Shown: positions 7,778-20,491, numbered from the stretch's first letter. The stretch is DNA of 64,000 nt from Allobosea sp. TND4EK4 (GCF_900156025.1 NZ_FTMO01000009.1:1-64000), one strand, 5' to 3'. Notes: generated from the sequence alone by a model not told the origin. Made by a program: numbers and translations.

Positions 7778-8236
7778 ATGTCTGAAGACAACAACCAGCT
7801 TATTGATCTGTCAGCGATGGTCGTTGCGGCCTACGTGGCACATAACAATGTCACCCGCGCCGATCTGCCCGAGCTTATCGCGAAGACTCATGCAGCACTG
7901 GCTGGCTTGGGAGCTGAAGCTGCCGCGCCCGCTGCCCAGCCGCTTGTCCCGGCCGTTTCGATCAGGAAATCGGTTACCCCGGATGCGATCATCTGCCTCG
8001 AGGACGGCAAGGCGTTCAAATCGCTGAAGCGCCATCTCAGCAGCAAGTACGATATGACGCCTGACCAGTACCGAGCGAAATGGGACCTGCCTTCCGATTA
8101 TCCGATGGTGGCACCCAACTATGCCGAAGCGCGCTCGGCCTTGGCCAAGTCGATGGGTCTTGGTCGGAAGGCTGCAACTGCTGTCGACAAGGCAGCAATT
8201 GCTAAGAGCCCACGGCGTGTAAAGGCCAAGACCTGA
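7778..8236 (+). CDS. MucR/Ros-family transcriptional regulator
   Basis: A 152-residue protein with the standard MucR zinc-finger region: SVTPDAIICLEDGKAFKSLK, then RHLSSKYDMTPDQYRAKW and DLPSDYPMVAPNYAEARSAL. MucR/Ros proteins are H-NS-like regulators of exopolysaccharide, motility and cell-cycle genes in Hyphomicrobiales. As in many family members, only one canonical cysteine is clear. The N-terminal oligomerisation region (LIDLSAMVVAAYVAHNNVTR) is intact. It lies in a region of small accessory genes, so it may be a paralogue rather than the main copy. A link to the polysaccharide locus at 45-56 kb is possible but not shown. Confidence 0.88.
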   Translation: MSEDNNQLIDLSAMVVAAYVAHNNVTRADLPELIAKTHAALAGLGAEAAAPAAQPLVPAVSIRKSVTPDAIICLEDGKAFKSLKRHLSSKYDMTPDQYRAKWDLPSDYPMVAPNYAEARSALAKSMGLGRKAATAVDKAAIAKSPRRVKAKT

Positions 8237-8298
8237 CCGAGACGCTTGCTCGATAGAGCGACGCCGGCCGGCACGGCGACCAACGACAAAGAGGCTCC

Positions 8299-8583
8299 AT
8301 GAACAGCGACAGACCTCGCAGGCCCAACAGCGCCCGGGACAAGGCCGAGGCACTGTTTAAGCCCGCCGCTCCGAAAGCCCCGACGCCTGCCGACAAGCGG
8401 CCAAGCGTTCCCGGAGCGAAAGAACTCGTTTCGCTCCGAATCGATCGCAGCGTGCTCGACCATTTTCAAAGTGGCGGACCAGGCTGGCAGGATCGCATCA
8501 ACAACGCGCTGCGGCAGGCCGCGGGCATCGGTGGCGATGAAGCGGTCACGCCCGACGAACTGAACTCTTCGAACGACGGCTAG
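8299..8583 (+). CDS. BrnA-like small protein without BrnT partner
   Basis: A 94-residue protein ending in a BrnA-type ribbon-helix-helix segment: KELVSLRIDRSVLDHFQSGG followed by PGWQDRINNALRQAAG. BrnA proteins are DNA-binding antitoxins that pair with the RNase BrnT. No BrnT-like gene is present on either side, so this is an orphan and may act simply as a DNA-binding regulator. It starts at an ATG shortly after AAAGAGG. Confidence 0.65.
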   Translation: MNSDRPRRPNSARDKAEALFKPAAPKAPTPADKRPSVPGAKELVSLRIDRSVLDHFQSGGPGWQDRINNALRQAAGIGGDEAVTPDELNSSNDG

Positions 8584-8663
8584 CGCGGCAATGGCGAAAG
8601 GGGATCCGTTCAAGAGGCCAGCGGCGACGGCCGGAGCGGCGACCTCGATTCTGAAATGCTCTC

Positions 8664-8921
8664 TTGGATCTCACCCCGGGCGAGGCACGCGTCACGCGCG
8701 TCCTGACATCGGGACAGAGCGCGGCCGATATCGCCAGGGCATGCGGGGTATCTGTGGAGACCGTCAGGTCGCAGATCCGGTCGATACTTCAGAAGCTGGG
8801 CATGCACCGCCAGGCTGAGCTAGTTGGTTTCCTCGCCGGATTGATACATTCGAGCGTCAAAGCCGACCTTCGCTTCACAGCCCACGACCAATGTCCGGTT
8901 GTGGCGCGAGCCGGTAGTTGA
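8664..8921 (+). pseudogene. Truncated LuxR-type helix-turn-helix fragment
   Basis: The frame encodes an isolated LuxR C-terminal DNA-binding domain (LTPGEARVTRVLTSGQSAAD, IARACGVSVETVRSQI, LQKLGMHRQAELVGFL). In family members this domain ends proteins of about 300-400 residues. Here the sensor part is missing, and the first possible start is a TTG at 8664 without a ribosome site. It is most likely the tail of a deleted regulator gene, although expression as a small HTH protein cannot be excluded. Confidence 0.55.
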
Positions 8922-9000
8922 CCTCGGTACAAGTCGGTCAAATTCATGGCATTGCTGCTATAGATCAATCTTTAACGGTGAGCGCCTGCAGGAGTGGATT

Positions 9001-9180
9001 TTGACTGAGCGATTTGAACGGCACCGCCAACCCTGGACCTCTGAGGAGATTCAAAAACTGAAATTGCTTGCTGGAAAGGGCATGGCCCTGAAGGCGATTG
9101 CGAAAGCAATGACCCGTAGCGAAGAGTCTATAAAGGATCGCGCAAAGCTCGACGGCATTGGTATCGCCAAACTCCGCTAA
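9001..9180 (+). CDS. Small SANT/Myb-like helix-turn-helix protein
   Basis: A 59-residue protein with one three-helix SANT/Myb-like or GcrA-like DNA-binding unit: RQPWTSEEIQKLKLLAGKGM and ALKAIAKAMTRSEESIKDRA. I chose the TTG at 9001, because AGGAG lies six to seven bases before it. Such tiny proteins are common and uncharacterised in Hyphomicrobiales. No operon partner is visible. Confidence 0.55.
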   Translation: MTERFERHRQPWTSEEIQKLKLLAGKGMALKAIAKAMTRSEESIKDRAKLDGIGIAKLR

Positions 9181-9389
9181 ACCATGGGCATCTAGAGTCG
9201 ACATCTTTCCTCAGGACCACAGGCGTCCGCTCCCGCGATAAGCAGCGACAGAGCCGCCATCCCTAACGTGCGTCTTGGATGATCAAATCAACGGGGATCG
9301 CATGCCATCAATTTCAATGGCGCTCTAAGCAGAGTCGAGCATTCCATCAATCCGCCCGCCGCACCCCGGACAATGATCTCACGGAACCC

Positions 9390-9422
9390 AACAATGAAAG
9401 GCGCCCGACATTGTCGGGCGCC
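9390..9422 (-). terminator. Rho-independent terminator of nrdJ
   Basis: GGCGCCCGACA (9400-9410) and TGTCGGGCGCC (9412-9422) form a perfect 11-base stem. On the minus strand it is followed by TTTCATTGTT. It lies 75 bases beyond the nrdJ stop codon. Confidence 0.8.
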
Positions 9423-9496
9423 CATCCGAATTGCGGAACTCGACCTGCAATCGCGGCAACACTATGCCTCGATTTTCACCAACTGCGCATTATCGC

Positions 9497-12400
9497 TCAC
9501 GAGCAGCCGGTGGTCGAGCCGCAGGTGTTGCACTTCAGGCAGGTGCCGTTGCGGACGAGGGTGAAGTTTCCGCATTCGCCGCAGCTGTCGCCGACATAGC
9601 CCTTCATGATCGCCTCGGCACGGCGCTCGGAGGCTGTCGGCTGGGCGGCCGGGACAGAGAAGCCGAGCTTTGACATCTCCGCCTCGCCATAGGCTTCCGG
9701 CTCTTCCTTCAGCGCGGTCGCGCCGGCGGTGGCCAGCCCGGTCGCGGCCGGCATGGTGGCGCGGGCGACCGCGTCGTTGGCGGCCCCGCCGCCCTGGATC
9801 GCCAGCAGGCTGATCGGCTTGCCGCGGCGGAAGCCGGTCGAGGCCAGCGGGGTCGTCATCACCGGCGTCGCATCCGGCGCCTTGTCCTGGCCGACGCCGC
9901 CGCCCATCACGTCATGGCCGATCTCGCTGGGATCGACATGGGCGAGGTCGTTGCGGCCGAGATAGGAGATCGCCAGCTCGCGGAAGACGTAGTCGAGGAT
10001 CGAGGTCGCGTTCTTGATCGACTGGTTGCCGGCGACGAAGCCCGAGGGCTCGAAGCGGGTGAAGGTGAAGGCCTCGACATACTCCTCCAGCGGCACGCCA
10101 TATTGCAGGCCCAGCGAGACCGCGATGGCGAAGTTGTTCATCATCGCCCGGAAGGCCGCGCCTTCCTTGTGCATGTCGATGAAGATCTCGCCGAGGCGCC
10201 CGTCCGAGTACTCGCCGGTGTGGACATAGACCTTGTGGCCGCCGACGGTGGCCTTCTGGATGTAGCCGGTGCGGCGATCGGGCATCTTCTCGCGCTCGCG
10301 CTTGCGCTCGATGCGCTCGACGATGCGCTCGACGATCTTCTCCGAGATCTGGGTGGCGCGCGCCGCCATCGGGGCCGCGACCAGCGTCTCCAGCGCGTCG
10401 TCCGCCTCGTCGTCCTCGTCGGCGATCAGCGCCGAGTTGAGCGGCTGCGAGAGCTTGGAGCCGTCGCGGTAGAGGGCATTCGCCTTCAGCGCCAGCTTCC
10501 AGGAGAGCATATAGGCGCTCTTGCAGTCCTCGACCGTGGCGTCGTTGGGCATGTTGATGGTCTTGGAGATGGCGCCCGAGATGAAGGGCTGGGCCGCCGC
10601 CATCATGCGGATATGGCTGTCGACCGAGAGGTAGCGCTTGCCGATGCGGCCGCAAGGGTTGGCGCAGTCGAAGACCGAATAGTGCTCCTTCCTGAGGTGC
10701 GGGGCGCCTTCCAGCGTCATCGCGCCACAGACATGGACGTTGGCCGCCTCGATCTCGGCCTTGGAGAAGCCGAGGAAGGGCAGGAGCTCGAACGACATGT
10801 CGTTCAGCTTCTCGGCCGGGACCTTGAGCGTCTGGGTGAGGAAATCCTCGCCCAGCGTCCACTTGTTGAAGACGAACTTGATGTCGAAGGCGCTCTTCAG
10901 CCCGCCCTCGATCGCCTCGATCTTCTCGTCAGTGAAGCCCTTGGCGCGCAGCGTCGAGGGGTTGACGCCGGGAGCCTGCTTCATCGAGCCGTGGCCGACG
11001 GCATAGGCCTCGATCTCGGCGATGTCCGCCTCGCGGTAGCCGAGCGCGCGGAGCGCATCGGGCACGGCGCGGTTGATGATCTTGAAGTAGCCGCCGCCGG
11101 CAAGCTTCTTGAACTTCACCAGGGCGAAGTCGGGCTCGATGCCGGTGGTGTCGCAATCCATGACGAGGCCGATCGTGCCGGTCGGCGCGATCACGGTCGC
11201 CTGGGCGTTGCGGTAGCCGTAGCGCTTGCCCTGCTCCAGCGCCTCGTCCCAGACGGCGCGCGAACGCTCCGCCATGGTCACCGCCGAGCCGCCGAGGCGG
11301 GCGAGGGTGGCGTGGTCGAGCGGCACGGGGGTGACGCTCAGGCCCTCATAGCCGTCGGCGAGTCCATGGGCGGCGGTGCGGTGGTTGCGGATGACGCGCA
11401 GCATGTGGCTGGTGTTCTTCTTGTAGCCGGGGAAGGGGCCGAGCTCGCCCGCCATCTCGGCCGAGGTCGCATAGGCGACGCCGGTCATGATCGCGGTCAG
11501 CGCGCCGGCCAGCGCACGGCCTTCCTCGGAATCATAGCCGAGGCCCATGGTCATCAGCAGGCCGCCGATATTGGCGTAGCCAAGGCCGAGCGTGCGGTAC
11601 TCGTAGGAGAGCTCGGCAATCTCGCGGCTCGGGAACTGCGCCATCGTCACCGAGATCTCGAGCACGACGGTCCAGAGCCGGCAGAGATGCTCGTAGCCCT
11701 CGACGTCGAAGGACTTGGTCTGCGTATCGTAGAACTGCAGCAGGTTGGCCGAGGCCAGGTTGCAGGCCGTGTCGTCGAGGAACATGTATTCCGAGCACGG
11801 ATTGGACGCCCGGATCCGGCCGGAAGCCGGGCAGGTGTGCCAGTCGTTCATCGTCGAGTTGAAGTGCAGGCCGGGATCGGCGGAGGCCCAGGCGGCGTAG
11901 CCGATCTTCTCCCAGAGGTCGCGGGCCTTCAGGGTCTTGATCGTCTTGCCGGAGGTGCGGGCGGTGAGGTTCCAGTCGGCGTCGGTCTCGACCGCGCGCA
12001 GGAAGTCGTCGGTCAGCGAGACCGAATTGTTCGAGTTCTGGCCCGAGACGGTGAGGTAGGCGTCGGAATCCCAGTCGGTGTCATAGGTGTCGAAGGAGAT
12101 GTCCTTGTAACCCTGCTTGGCGAACTGGATGACGCGCTTGATGTAGTTGTCCGGCACCATCGCCTTGCGGGCGAGCTTGATCTCGCGCTTCAGGGCCGGG
12201 TTCTGCTCGGGGTCGAAGCAGCTGTCGCCGTCGCCCTCGCAGTTCACGCAGGCCTTGAGCACGGCCTTCATGTGCTTCTTGACGGTCTTGGAGCCGGTGA
12301 CGAGGGCGGCGACCTTCTGCTCCTCCTTCACCTTCCAGTCGATATAGGCCTCGATGTCCGGATGGTCGGCGTCGACCACGACCATCTTGGCGGCGCGGCG

Positions 12401-13222
12401 CGTCGTGCCGCCCGACTTGATCGCGCCGGCAGCGCGGTCGCCGATCTTCAGGAAGGACATCAGGCCCGAGGACTTGCCGCCGCCGGCGAGCTTCTCGCCT
12501 TCGCCGCGCAGCATCGAGAAGTTCGAGCCGGTGCCCGAGCCGTATTTGAACAGGCGCGCCTCGCGGACCCACAGGTCCATGATGCCGCCCTCGTTGACGA
12601 GGTCGTCCTGCACGCCCTGGATGAAGCAGGCATGGGGCTGCGGGTGCTCGTAGCTCGACTTCGACTTCGTCAGCTTGCCGGTCTTGAAGTCGACGTAGAA
12701 ATGGCCCTGGCTCGGCCCGTCGATGCCATAGGCCCAGTGCAGGCCGGTGTTGAACCATTGCGGCGAGTTCGGCGCGACGCGCTGGGTGGCGAGCATGAAG
12801 CGCAATTCGTCATGGAAGGCCTGCGCATCCGTCTCGGAGGTGAAATAGCCGCCCTTCCAGCCCCAATAGGTCCAGCAGCCTGCGAGACGATCGAAAACCT
12901 GCTTCGACGAGATCTCGGAGCCGTAGCGCTCGCCCTCGGGCAGCTCGGCAAGAGCGGCCTCGTCGGCGACCGAGCGCCAGAGGAAGGAGGGAACGTCGTT
13001 CTCCTCGACCTTCTTCAGGCGCGCGGGCACGCCGGCCTTGCGGAAATATTTCTGCGCGAGGACGTCGCTCGCCACCTGCGACCAGGCCTCCGGCACCTCG
13101 ATGCCTTCGAGTCGGAAGACGACCGAGCCGTCCGGGTTCTTGATCTCGCTGACGGCGGAACGAAAGGGAATGGCGGCGTAGGGCGACTGTCCGGCGGAGG
13201 TGTAGCGGCGCTCGATGCGCAT
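9497..13222 (-). CDS. nrdJ: Vitamin B12-dependent ribonucleotide reductase NrdJ
   Basis: This 1241-residue class II ribonucleotide reductase reduces nucleoside di- or triphosphates using adenosylcobalamin to make the active-site thiyl radical. Visible features are the substrate-site cysteine region [13 protein letters not shown], the loop [20 protein letters not shown], and the finger-loop catalytic motif [14 protein letters not shown] (N-x-C-x-E). An alpha-type insertion contains [11 protein letters not shown]. The C-terminal zinc/redox tail is [15 protein letters not shown] plus [11 protein letters not shown] moved the start to the ATG at 13222, which is preceded by AGGGA eight bases upstream and matches the family N terminus [11 protein letters not shown]. 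It is monocistronic, with a terminator downstream and a structured leader upstream. Confidence 0.96.
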   Translation of the reverse strand: MRIERRYTSAGQSPYAAIPFRSAVSEIKNPDGSVVFRLEGIEVPEAWSQVASDVLAQKYFRKAGVPARLKKVEENDVPSFLWRSVADEAALAELPEGERYGSEISSKQVFDRLAGCWTYWGWKGGYFTSETDAQAFHDELRFMLATQRVAPNSPQWFNTGLHWAYGIDGPSQGHFYVDFKTGKLTKSKSSYEHPQPHACFIQGVQDDLVNEGGIMDLWVREARLFKYGSGTGSNFSMLRGEGEKLAGGGKSSGLMSFLKIGDRAAGAIKSGGTTRRAAKMVVVDADHPDIEAYIDWKVKEEQKVAALVTGSKTVKKHMKAVLKACVNCEGDGDSCFDPEQNPALKREIKLARKAMVPDNYIKRVIQFAKQGYKDISFDTYDTDWDSDAYLTVSGQNSNNSVSLTDDFLRAVETDADWNLTARTSGKTIKTLKARDLWEKIGYAAWASADPGLHFNSTMNDWHTCPASGRIRASNPCSEYMFLDDTACNLASANLLQFYDTQTKSFDVEGYEHLCRLWTVVLEISVTMAQFPSREIAELSYEYRTLGLGYANIGGLLMTMGLGYDSEEGRALAGALTAIMTGVAYATSAEMAGELGPFPGYKKNTSHMLRVIRNHRTAAHGLADGYEGLSVTPVPLDHATLARLGGSAVTMAERSRAVWDEALEQGKRYGYRNAQATVIAPTGTIGLVMDCDTTGIEPDFALVKFKKLAGGGYFKIINRAVPDALRALGYREADIAEIEAYAVGHGSMKQAPGVNPSTLRAKGFTDEKIEAIEGGLKSAFDIKFVFNKWTLGEDFLTQTLKVPAEKLNDMSFELLPFLGFSKAEIEAANVHVCGAMTLEGAPHLRKEHYSVFDCANPCGRIGKRYLSVDSHIRMMAAAQPFISGAISKTINMPNDATVEDCKSAYMLSWKLALKANALYRDGSKLSQPLNSALIADEDDEADDALETLVAAPMAARATQISEKIVERIVERIERKREREKMPDRRTGYIQKATVGGHKVYVHTGEYSDGRLGEIFIDMHKEGAAFRAMMNNFAIAVSLGLQYGVPLEEYVEAFTFTRFEPSGFVAGNQSIKNATSILDYVFRELAISYLGRNDLAHVDPSEIGHDVMGGGVGQDKAPDATPVMTTPLASTGFRRGKPISLLAIQGGGAANDAVARATMPAATGLATAGATALKEEPEAYGEAEMSKLGFSVPAAQPTASERRAEAIMKGYVGDSCGECGNFTLVRNGTCLKCNTCGSTTGCS

Positions 13223-13263
13223 GATCTTCGTCCCTTGAATGCCGCGGGTGAAACGCCCGCGCG

Positions 13264-13394
13264 GCCGGTTGATCACCGGCTCCTGATGTCAGCCCAACTC
13301 GGTTTTGATGCCCCGTGGGCCTTGGCGGTGTCTTCCCGCCTGTGGGCCCGGTCGCGGCCAGAGCCATCCGCGCAAATCCAGTCGCTCCCACCGG
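13264..13394 (-). promoter_or_regulatory. Structured nrdJ leader, candidate B12-sensing or nrdJ RNA
   Basis: On the minus strand five hairpins follow each other: 13394-13378, 13372-13353, 13340-13324, 13320-13292 and 13280-13264. Their stems are GC-rich and their loops irregular. Near the coding end, ATCAGGAGCCGGT resembles a cobalamin-riboswitch B12 box with one base missing, and GGGAAGA occurs in an upstream hairpin. A cobalamin riboswitch or the described nrdJ RNA motif upstream of this B12 enzyme would make sense. High GC content makes chance hairpins common, so this is only a candidate. Confidence 0.4.
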
Positions 13395-13399
13395 TGAAG

Positions 13400-14017
13400 G
13401 CGGATGCGGCGGCAGGCGCGGAACACTCTGGAAAACTAGGTCGCAGTCATCCAGAGGGGGTGCCGCCGGCCGTCATGCGATGGTCAAAATCTAGCGCCGA
13501 TACCAAGCCGGCGTCAAGGAATGGTGTTCCCCAAACCCTGTGGACACGACATCTGGTAGGGATGTGTGGGTTATGGGGATAAGTTTCAAGCCGCTCGCTA
13601 AGCCTCGGAAAGCGCTTCGAGAATCCCGCTTCATCGGCAAGATTGCCACACCGGGCGCCGAAGCGCAGTCCGTAAAATGCCCCCTATTCATGGTTGACCA
13701 AGCCTGAATCCGGCCGGCGCGGAAGCCCTGCATCCATGCCGGGGGGCAAGTGGTTGAAAAGCGTCGGATCGCCGCCCCGCCGAGGGCTGGCGCCCGTCCG
13801 AATCGCGACAGGTTTCGGGCATGGCCGATGCAGGTCCTGCGCCGAGAATCAGCGTGCAGGGTGGATCGTCGCCGGGCCTCGCCCGCGATGATCCGCTGGG
13901 ACGGCCGATCGGGCGCTGCGCACTGGACAGGGCAGGGCGTCGGCGGCATAAGTCGCGCCAGGTCGGGCCGCCCTGTTGCGGCGCCGCAAAGGCATGCGCG
14001 AGACGATTGGGCAGACG
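13400..14017. other. Intergenic region between nrdJ and the NDUFA12 homologue
   Basis: No gene is recognised. The divergent promoters of nrdJ and of the complex I subunit gene must lie here. A patch near 13540-13590 is rich in TGTGG and TTATGGGGATAA words, which may be a regulator or DnaA-like site, but it matches no consensus well. Confidence 0.4.
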
Positions 14018-14428
14018 ATGAAGAACTGGCTGCTGCAGATCTTCACATGGTGGAACGGCCAGACGATCGGCACCCGCTTCCATACCTGGCGCTTCGGCGA
14101 GCGGGTCGGCGAGGACGAGTTCGGCAACGTCTACTATCGGACAAAGGGCGGGGCGAAGGACAAGGCGCTCGGCTTCCAGCGTCGCTGGGTGGTCTATAAC
14201 GGGCCGGTCGAGGCTTCGATGATCCCGCCGGGCTGGAACGGCTGGCTGCATCACACGGTCGATGTCGCCCCTTCCGAGGAAAGCTATCAGCCGCGCGAAT
14301 GGCAGCAGCCGCATCAGCCGAACTGGACCGGCACGGCGCTGGCCTACCGCCCCAAGGGCTCGACCCTGGCCGAGGGCGAGCGCCCGCCGGCCACCGGCGA
14401 CTACCAGCCCTGGACGCCGGGCAACTGA
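14018..14428 (+). CDS. NDUFA12-family complex I accessory subunit
   Basis: A 136-residue protein of the NDUFA12/B17.2 family, an accessory subunit of respiratory complex I found in mitochondria and alphaproteobacteria. Typical pieces are FTWWNGQTIGTRFHTWRFGE, VGEDEFGNVYYR, RRWVVYNGPVEASMIPPGW and WLHHTVDVAPSE, plus a C-terminal PNWTGTALAYRP. I chose the ATG at 14018, which gives the family start MKNWLLQIFTWW. An in-frame ATG at 13994 is possible. As is usual in this order, it is followed by the DUF2155 gene and, after one more gene, by aat. A hairpin terminator follows it. Confidence 0.92.
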   Translation: MKNWLLQIFTWWNGQTIGTRFHTWRFGERVGEDEFGNVYYRTKGGAKDKALGFQRRWVVYNGPVEASMIPPGWNGWLHHTVDVAPSEESYQPREWQQPHQPNWTGTALAYRPKGSTLAEGERPPATGDYQPWTPGN

Positions 14429-14450
14429 GTTTCGCTGCCCCGCGCGGATG

Positions 14451-14476
14451 GGCCGCTCCGAGAGGGGCGGCTTTTT
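14451..14476 (+). terminator. Rho-independent terminator after the NDUFA12 gene
   Basis: GCCGCTCC and GGGGCGGC form an 8-base stem with one imperfect pair around a four-base loop, followed directly by TTTTT. Confidence 0.75.
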
Positions 14477-14504
14477 CCGTTTCGGCTTCGAGAAGGAGCG
14501 CAGG

Positions 14505-14610
14505 CATCCCGGGCGACCGCGGGAGGGCCGGGATCCATGCCGGAACCTTCATCGGCAGAGCCCCGGCATGGATTCCGGATCGGCACGGCTTTGCCGCTTG
14601 TCCGGGATGA
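14505..14610. repeat. Palindromic repeat, family A, copy 1
   Basis: It begins with CATCCCGGGCG, contains CCGGGATCCATGCCGG and its inverted partner CCGGCATGGATTCCGG, and ends with GTCCGGGATGA. The same layout recurs at 22605-22706, 30600-30698, 42755-42849 and 62914-63028, always between genes. Confidence 0.75.
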
Positions 14611-14743
14611 CCCGCGATGTTTGGCGATCCTCCGGATATTTGCCTGGCGGCGCCTGATCCGCCGCCCTTTTTCCGCTGGCTTTGCCGTGTTACTGCGCCT
14701 CGTTCGTGCCGCTCCGATGGCACCGGAGAGATTCGCAGCCCAC

Positions 14744-15385
14744 ATGCCGTCCCTGACCCGTTTCCCGATCCTGGCCGGCCTTGCCGCGAGCGCGCTGATG
14801 TGGACGGCGGCGACCGGCCCGGCGCTGGCTGACCGCATCAAGAACCCGACGGCGGTGTTTGCCGGTCTCGACAAGGTCACCGGCCGCATCATCTCCTTCG
14901 AGGTTGCGATCGACGAGACGGTGCAGTTCGGCGCGCTGCAGATCACGCCCCGCGTCTGCTGGACGCGCCCGCCGACCGAGGCGCCGCGGACCGACGGCTT
15001 CGTCGAGGTCGACGAGGTCACCTTCAACAACGAGTACCGGCGCATCTTCACCGGCTGGATGTTCGCCGACAGCCCTGGCCTGCACGGCGTCGAGCATCCG
15101 ATCTACGACGTCTGGCTGACGGACTGCAAAGGCGGGACCGAAGTCATCGTCGATCCGAAGGACCCCGAGCCGCCGCCGCCGTCCGACGAGCCGCGCCGCC
15201 CGGTGCGGCCGGCCAATCCGCTGCCGCCGCCTCAGCAGCCTCCGGCATCGGACCAGGGCGGTCGCATCGGCATCGAGCCGCCGCGCGGTGTGCCGGTGCA
15301 GCCGCAGCAGCGCCCGAGCCAGCGCTTCTTCCCGACCAATCCCGGGCCGGGCGGGCGCGACCCCGCAGCCGGCGGCAGCAACTGA
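14744..15385 (+). CDS. DUF2155 exported protein
   Basis: A 213-residue protein with a Sec signal peptide (LAGLAASALMWTAATGPALA) and a DUF2155 domain (about 30-130) with FAGLDKVTGRIISFEVAIDE, QITPRVCWTRPP, and FTGWMFADSPGLHGVEHPIY followed by DVWLTDC. The two cysteines probably form a disulfide in the periplasm. The C-terminal 80 residues are proline-rich and of low complexity. The domain is conserved across Hyphomicrobiales next to complex I and aat genes, but its function is unknown. I start at 14744; an in-frame ATG at 14717 would add nine residues. Confidence 0.85.
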   Translation: MPSLTRFPILAGLAASALMWTAATGPALADRIKNPTAVFAGLDKVTGRIISFEVAIDETVQFGALQITPRVCWTRPPTEAPRTDGFVEVDEVTFNNEYRRIFTGWMFADSPGLHGVEHPIYDVWLTDCKGGTEVIVDPKDPEPPPPSDEPRRPVRPANPLPPPQQPPASDQGGRIGIEPPRGVPVQPQQRPSQRFFPTNPGPGGRDPAAGGSN

Positions 15386-15388
15386 GCC

Positions 15389-15961
15389 TTGATCCGCCTC
15401 GCTCCCGAGCCAGGCGGGCGGCGCGAGAGCGGGCGCATCCGGCGGCTGCGCCAGATGCTGCGCGACCTCGGCAAGCGTGTGCCGGTCTCGCAACGGTTTC
15501 GGGACGGGCTGGAGCACGCGGCCATGTCGACGGTCGCGGCGCTTGCTGCCTATCTGCCGACACAGGCGCTCGGGCTGCGTGAAGGCTTCTGGGCCGCGAT
15601 CACCGCGATCTCCGTGGTCCAGAGCGAGTTCGGAGCGACCCGGACGACTGCGCGCGACCAGTTCGTCGGCGCCGCCATCGGCGGCGTCATCGGGGTCGCC
15701 GTGGTGCTGGTCACCGGCCAGACGCTGCTGAGCTACGCGCTCTCGGCAGGGCTTTCGGTGCTGTGCGCCTGGCTGTTCAACGTGGCGAGCGCGGCGCGCC
15801 TTGCCGGCATCACCGCGACGATCATCCTGCTGGTGCCGCATCCCGGCACCAGCGCGCAGCATATGATGCTCTCCCGCGTCACCGAGGTCAGCTGGGGCGT
15901 GACGGTTGCGATCGCGATCGTCTGGCTGGTCGCCAGGCTCGACCGGCGAACCCGGCCGTGA
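15389..15961 (+). CDS. FUSC-family membrane protein
   Basis: A protein of up to 190 residues with four to six membrane helices in the FUSC/aromatic acid exporter pattern: FWAAITAISVVQSEFGATRT, then FVGAAIGGVIGVAVVLV and RVTEVSWGVTVAIAIVWLVA. It corresponds to only the membrane half of larger FUSC proteins, a size common in alphaproteobacteria. The start is uncertain: the TTG at 15389 lies three bases after the previous stop, and the first ATG is at 15455. The transported compound is unknown. Confidence 0.75.
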   Translation: MIRLAPEPGGRRESGRIRRLRQMLRDLGKRVPVSQRFRDGLEHAAMSTVAALAAYLPTQALGLREGFWAAITAISVVQSEFGATRTTARDQFVGAAIGGVIGVAVVLVTGQTLLSYALSAGLSVLCAWLFNVASAARLAGITATIILLVPHPGTSAQHMMLSRVTEVSWGVTVAIAIVWLVARLDRRTRP

Positions 15962-15977
15962 GGTCTTCCGCGCCGTC

Positions 15978-16655
15978 TCAGTCGCGCAAGGCCGCCAAGG
16001 CCTCTGCCCCGGACACCGTCGCCTGCCTCGGCCAGGACCACCAGTTCCCCGTCTCCTCCAGTGCCTCCGCCAGCTTCACCCGATAGGCGTCGCGGGGGAT
16101 TTCGAGGGTGCCGAAGCGAGCGAGGTGGCCGGTCTGGAACTGGGTGTCGAGCAGGCGGTAGCCGCCACGGCGAAGACGCGCCACGAGGTGGACCAGCGCC
16201 ACCTTCGAAGCGTCGGTCTCGCGGTGGAACATGCTTTCACCGAAGAAGGCCGCGCCGAGCGAGAGCCCGTAGAGGCCGCCGACAAGCTGCCCCTCGCGCC
16301 AGCTTTCGATGCTGTGGGCGTGGCCGAGCCGATGCAACTCGCCGAAGATCTCCCGGATGCGGCTGTTGATCCAGGTTTCCGGCCGGTCCGGCCGCTCCTC
16401 GGCGCAGGCGGCGATGACGCCGGCGAAGTCACTGTCCACGCGGATCTCGAAACGGTCGGAGCGCACGGTGCGGGCGAGCCGCGAGGCGAGGTGGAACCCG
16501 TCGAGCGGCATGGTGCCGCGCAGCTCCGGCTCGACCCAGAACAGGTTCGGGTCGTCCGCCGTCTCCGCCATGGGGAAGATGCCCGCCGCATAGGCGCGCA
16601 GCATGATTTCAGGCGTGATGGCGGGCGTGCGGATGGGGGCGGAACGGGCCTTCAT
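15978..16655 (-). CDS. aat: Leucyl/phenylalanyl-tRNA-protein transferase
   Basis: A 225-residue Aat protein, which adds Leu or Phe to N-terminal Arg/Lys of proteins and marks them for ClpAP degradation under the N-end rule. Family motifs are visible: [89 protein letters not shown] and [15 protein letters not shown]. The gene converges on the FUSC gene with 16 bases between stops. Its place close to the NDUFA12 and DUF2155 genes is conserved in the order. Confidence 0.95.
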   Translation of the reverse strand: MKARSAPIRTPAITPEIMLRAYAAGIFPMAETADDPNLFWVEPELRGTMPLDGFHLASRLARTVRSDRFEIRVDSDFAGVIAACAEERPDRPETWINSRIREIFGELHRLGHAHSIESWREGQLVGGLYGLSLGAAFFGESMFHRETDASKVALVHLVARLRRGGYRLLDTQFQTGHLARFGTLEIPRDAYRVKLAEALEETGNWWSWPRQATVSGAEALAALRD

Positions 16656-16722
16656 GCGGGGAGGGGAACGCGGGAGGGGCGGGGAGTCAAATGGAAGCGT
16701 GCCGGCTTTCGCCGGTGCTCGC

Positions 16723-16812
16723 CGTCATTGCGAGGAGCGCAGCGACGAGGCAATCCAGGAGCGGCAGGACATCACGCCTTCCTGGATTGCTTCGCTGACG
16801 CTCGCAATGACG
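16723..16812. repeat. Palindromic repeat, family B, copy 1
   Basis: It starts with CGTCATTGCGAGGAGCGCAG, carries GGCAATCCAGGA, and ends with the inverted partner TCCTGGATTGCTTCG and CTCGCAATGACG. A second copy is at 39112-39209. It lies between aat and gyrA. Confidence 0.8.
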
Positions 16813-16825
16813 GTCCGTGGCGATA

Positions 16826-19642
<2,817 letters not shown>

Positions 19643-19852
19643 GGGGAAACGTCCGATTCCTGCTGAAATTCAAGCTTCTGGCTAGCCGATTCCGGCCGTT
19701 TAAGCCAGCGAAAGCGGACCGCGTTCGGGTAAAAAATAGATCAGTGATTTCAACATCTTGCAGGCGGTTTTCGGAGCCGTCCACAGCTCCTGCCACATTC
19801 CCGCCTTTCTGCGCCCGTGACGGGCGGCAAAAGCCGTGGGAGATTGGCGGCC

Positions 19853-20485
19853 ATGTTCATCGACTTTGCCACCTCCGCCCTCGTCACCATGCTGGTGACG
19901 CTCGATCCGCCGGGCCTGGCGCCGATCTTCCTGTCGCTGACGCGCGGCATGTCGGCGGGCGAGCGGCGGCAGGTGGCGGTGCGCGCCTGCATCATCGCCT
20001 TCTGCATCATGGCCTTCTTCGGCGTGGCGGGAGACATCGTGCTGAAGGCGCTCGGCGTCTCGCTGCCGGCCTTCCGCATCGCCGGCGGGCTGCTGCTGTT
20101 CTGGATCGCCTTCGAGATGGTGTTCGAGCGGCGTACCGAGCGCAAGCAGCAGACGGCCGAGACGGCGATCACCCAGGACCATATCCGCAATGTCGCGGCC
20201 TTCCCGCTGGCGATCCCGCTGATGGCGGGGCCGGGCGCGCTGACCGCGACGATCCTGCTCGCCGGCCGGGCGCAGGGCGACCCGCTGCTGCTGACGACGC
20301 TGGCGGCGATCTGCGGCCTCGTGATCCTGTGCTGCCTCGCCGTCTTCCTCGCCGCCTCCCGGATCGCGAAGCTGCTGGGCGTGACCGGCAACATCGTGCT
20401 GACCCGCCTGCTCGGCGTGATCCTCGCCGCGCTGGCGGTGCAGTTCGTGATCGACGGGGCGAGGGCCGTGGTCGGGGGCGGGTGA
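19853..20485 (+). CDS. MarC-family membrane protein
   Basis: A 210-residue protein with six predicted membrane helices in the MarC/UPF0056 pattern: LVTMLVTLDPPGLAPIFLSL, GVSLPAFRIAGGLLLFWIAF, FPLAIPLMAGPGALTATILL, and GVTGNIVLTRLLGVILAALA. MarC was once linked to multidrug resistance, but the function is unsettled. I chose the ATG at 19853, about 200 bases divergent from gyrA. Its stop lies six bases before the end of the convergent DJ-1-like gene. Confidence 0.9.
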   Translation: MFIDFATSALVTMLVTLDPPGLAPIFLSLTRGMSAGERRQVAVRACIIAFCIMAFFGVAGDIVLKALGVSLPAFRIAGGLLLFWIAFEMVFERRTERKQQTAETAITQDHIRNVAAFPLAIPLMAGPGALTATILLAGRAQGDPLLLTTLAAICGLVILCCLAVFLAASRIAKLLGVTGNIVLTRLLGVILAALAVQFVIDGARAVVGGG

Positions 20486-20491
20486 GGGGGC

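Noticed and set aside
8299-8583. Complete BrnTA toxin-antitoxin module
   Set aside because: Only the BrnA-like part is present; no BrnT-like frame exists on either side.
9914-13582. Very long open frame on the plus strand opposite nrdJ
   Set aside because: It is the antisense shadow of the nrdJ gene in GC-rich DNA. The translation shows repetitive Arg/Gly/Asp/Val composition and no domain.
13540-13590. Cluster resembling DnaA or NrdR boxes
   Set aside because: The words TGTGG and TTATGGGGATAA match neither consensus well, and there is only one AT-poor patch, so neither a replication origin nor an NrdR site can be claimed.
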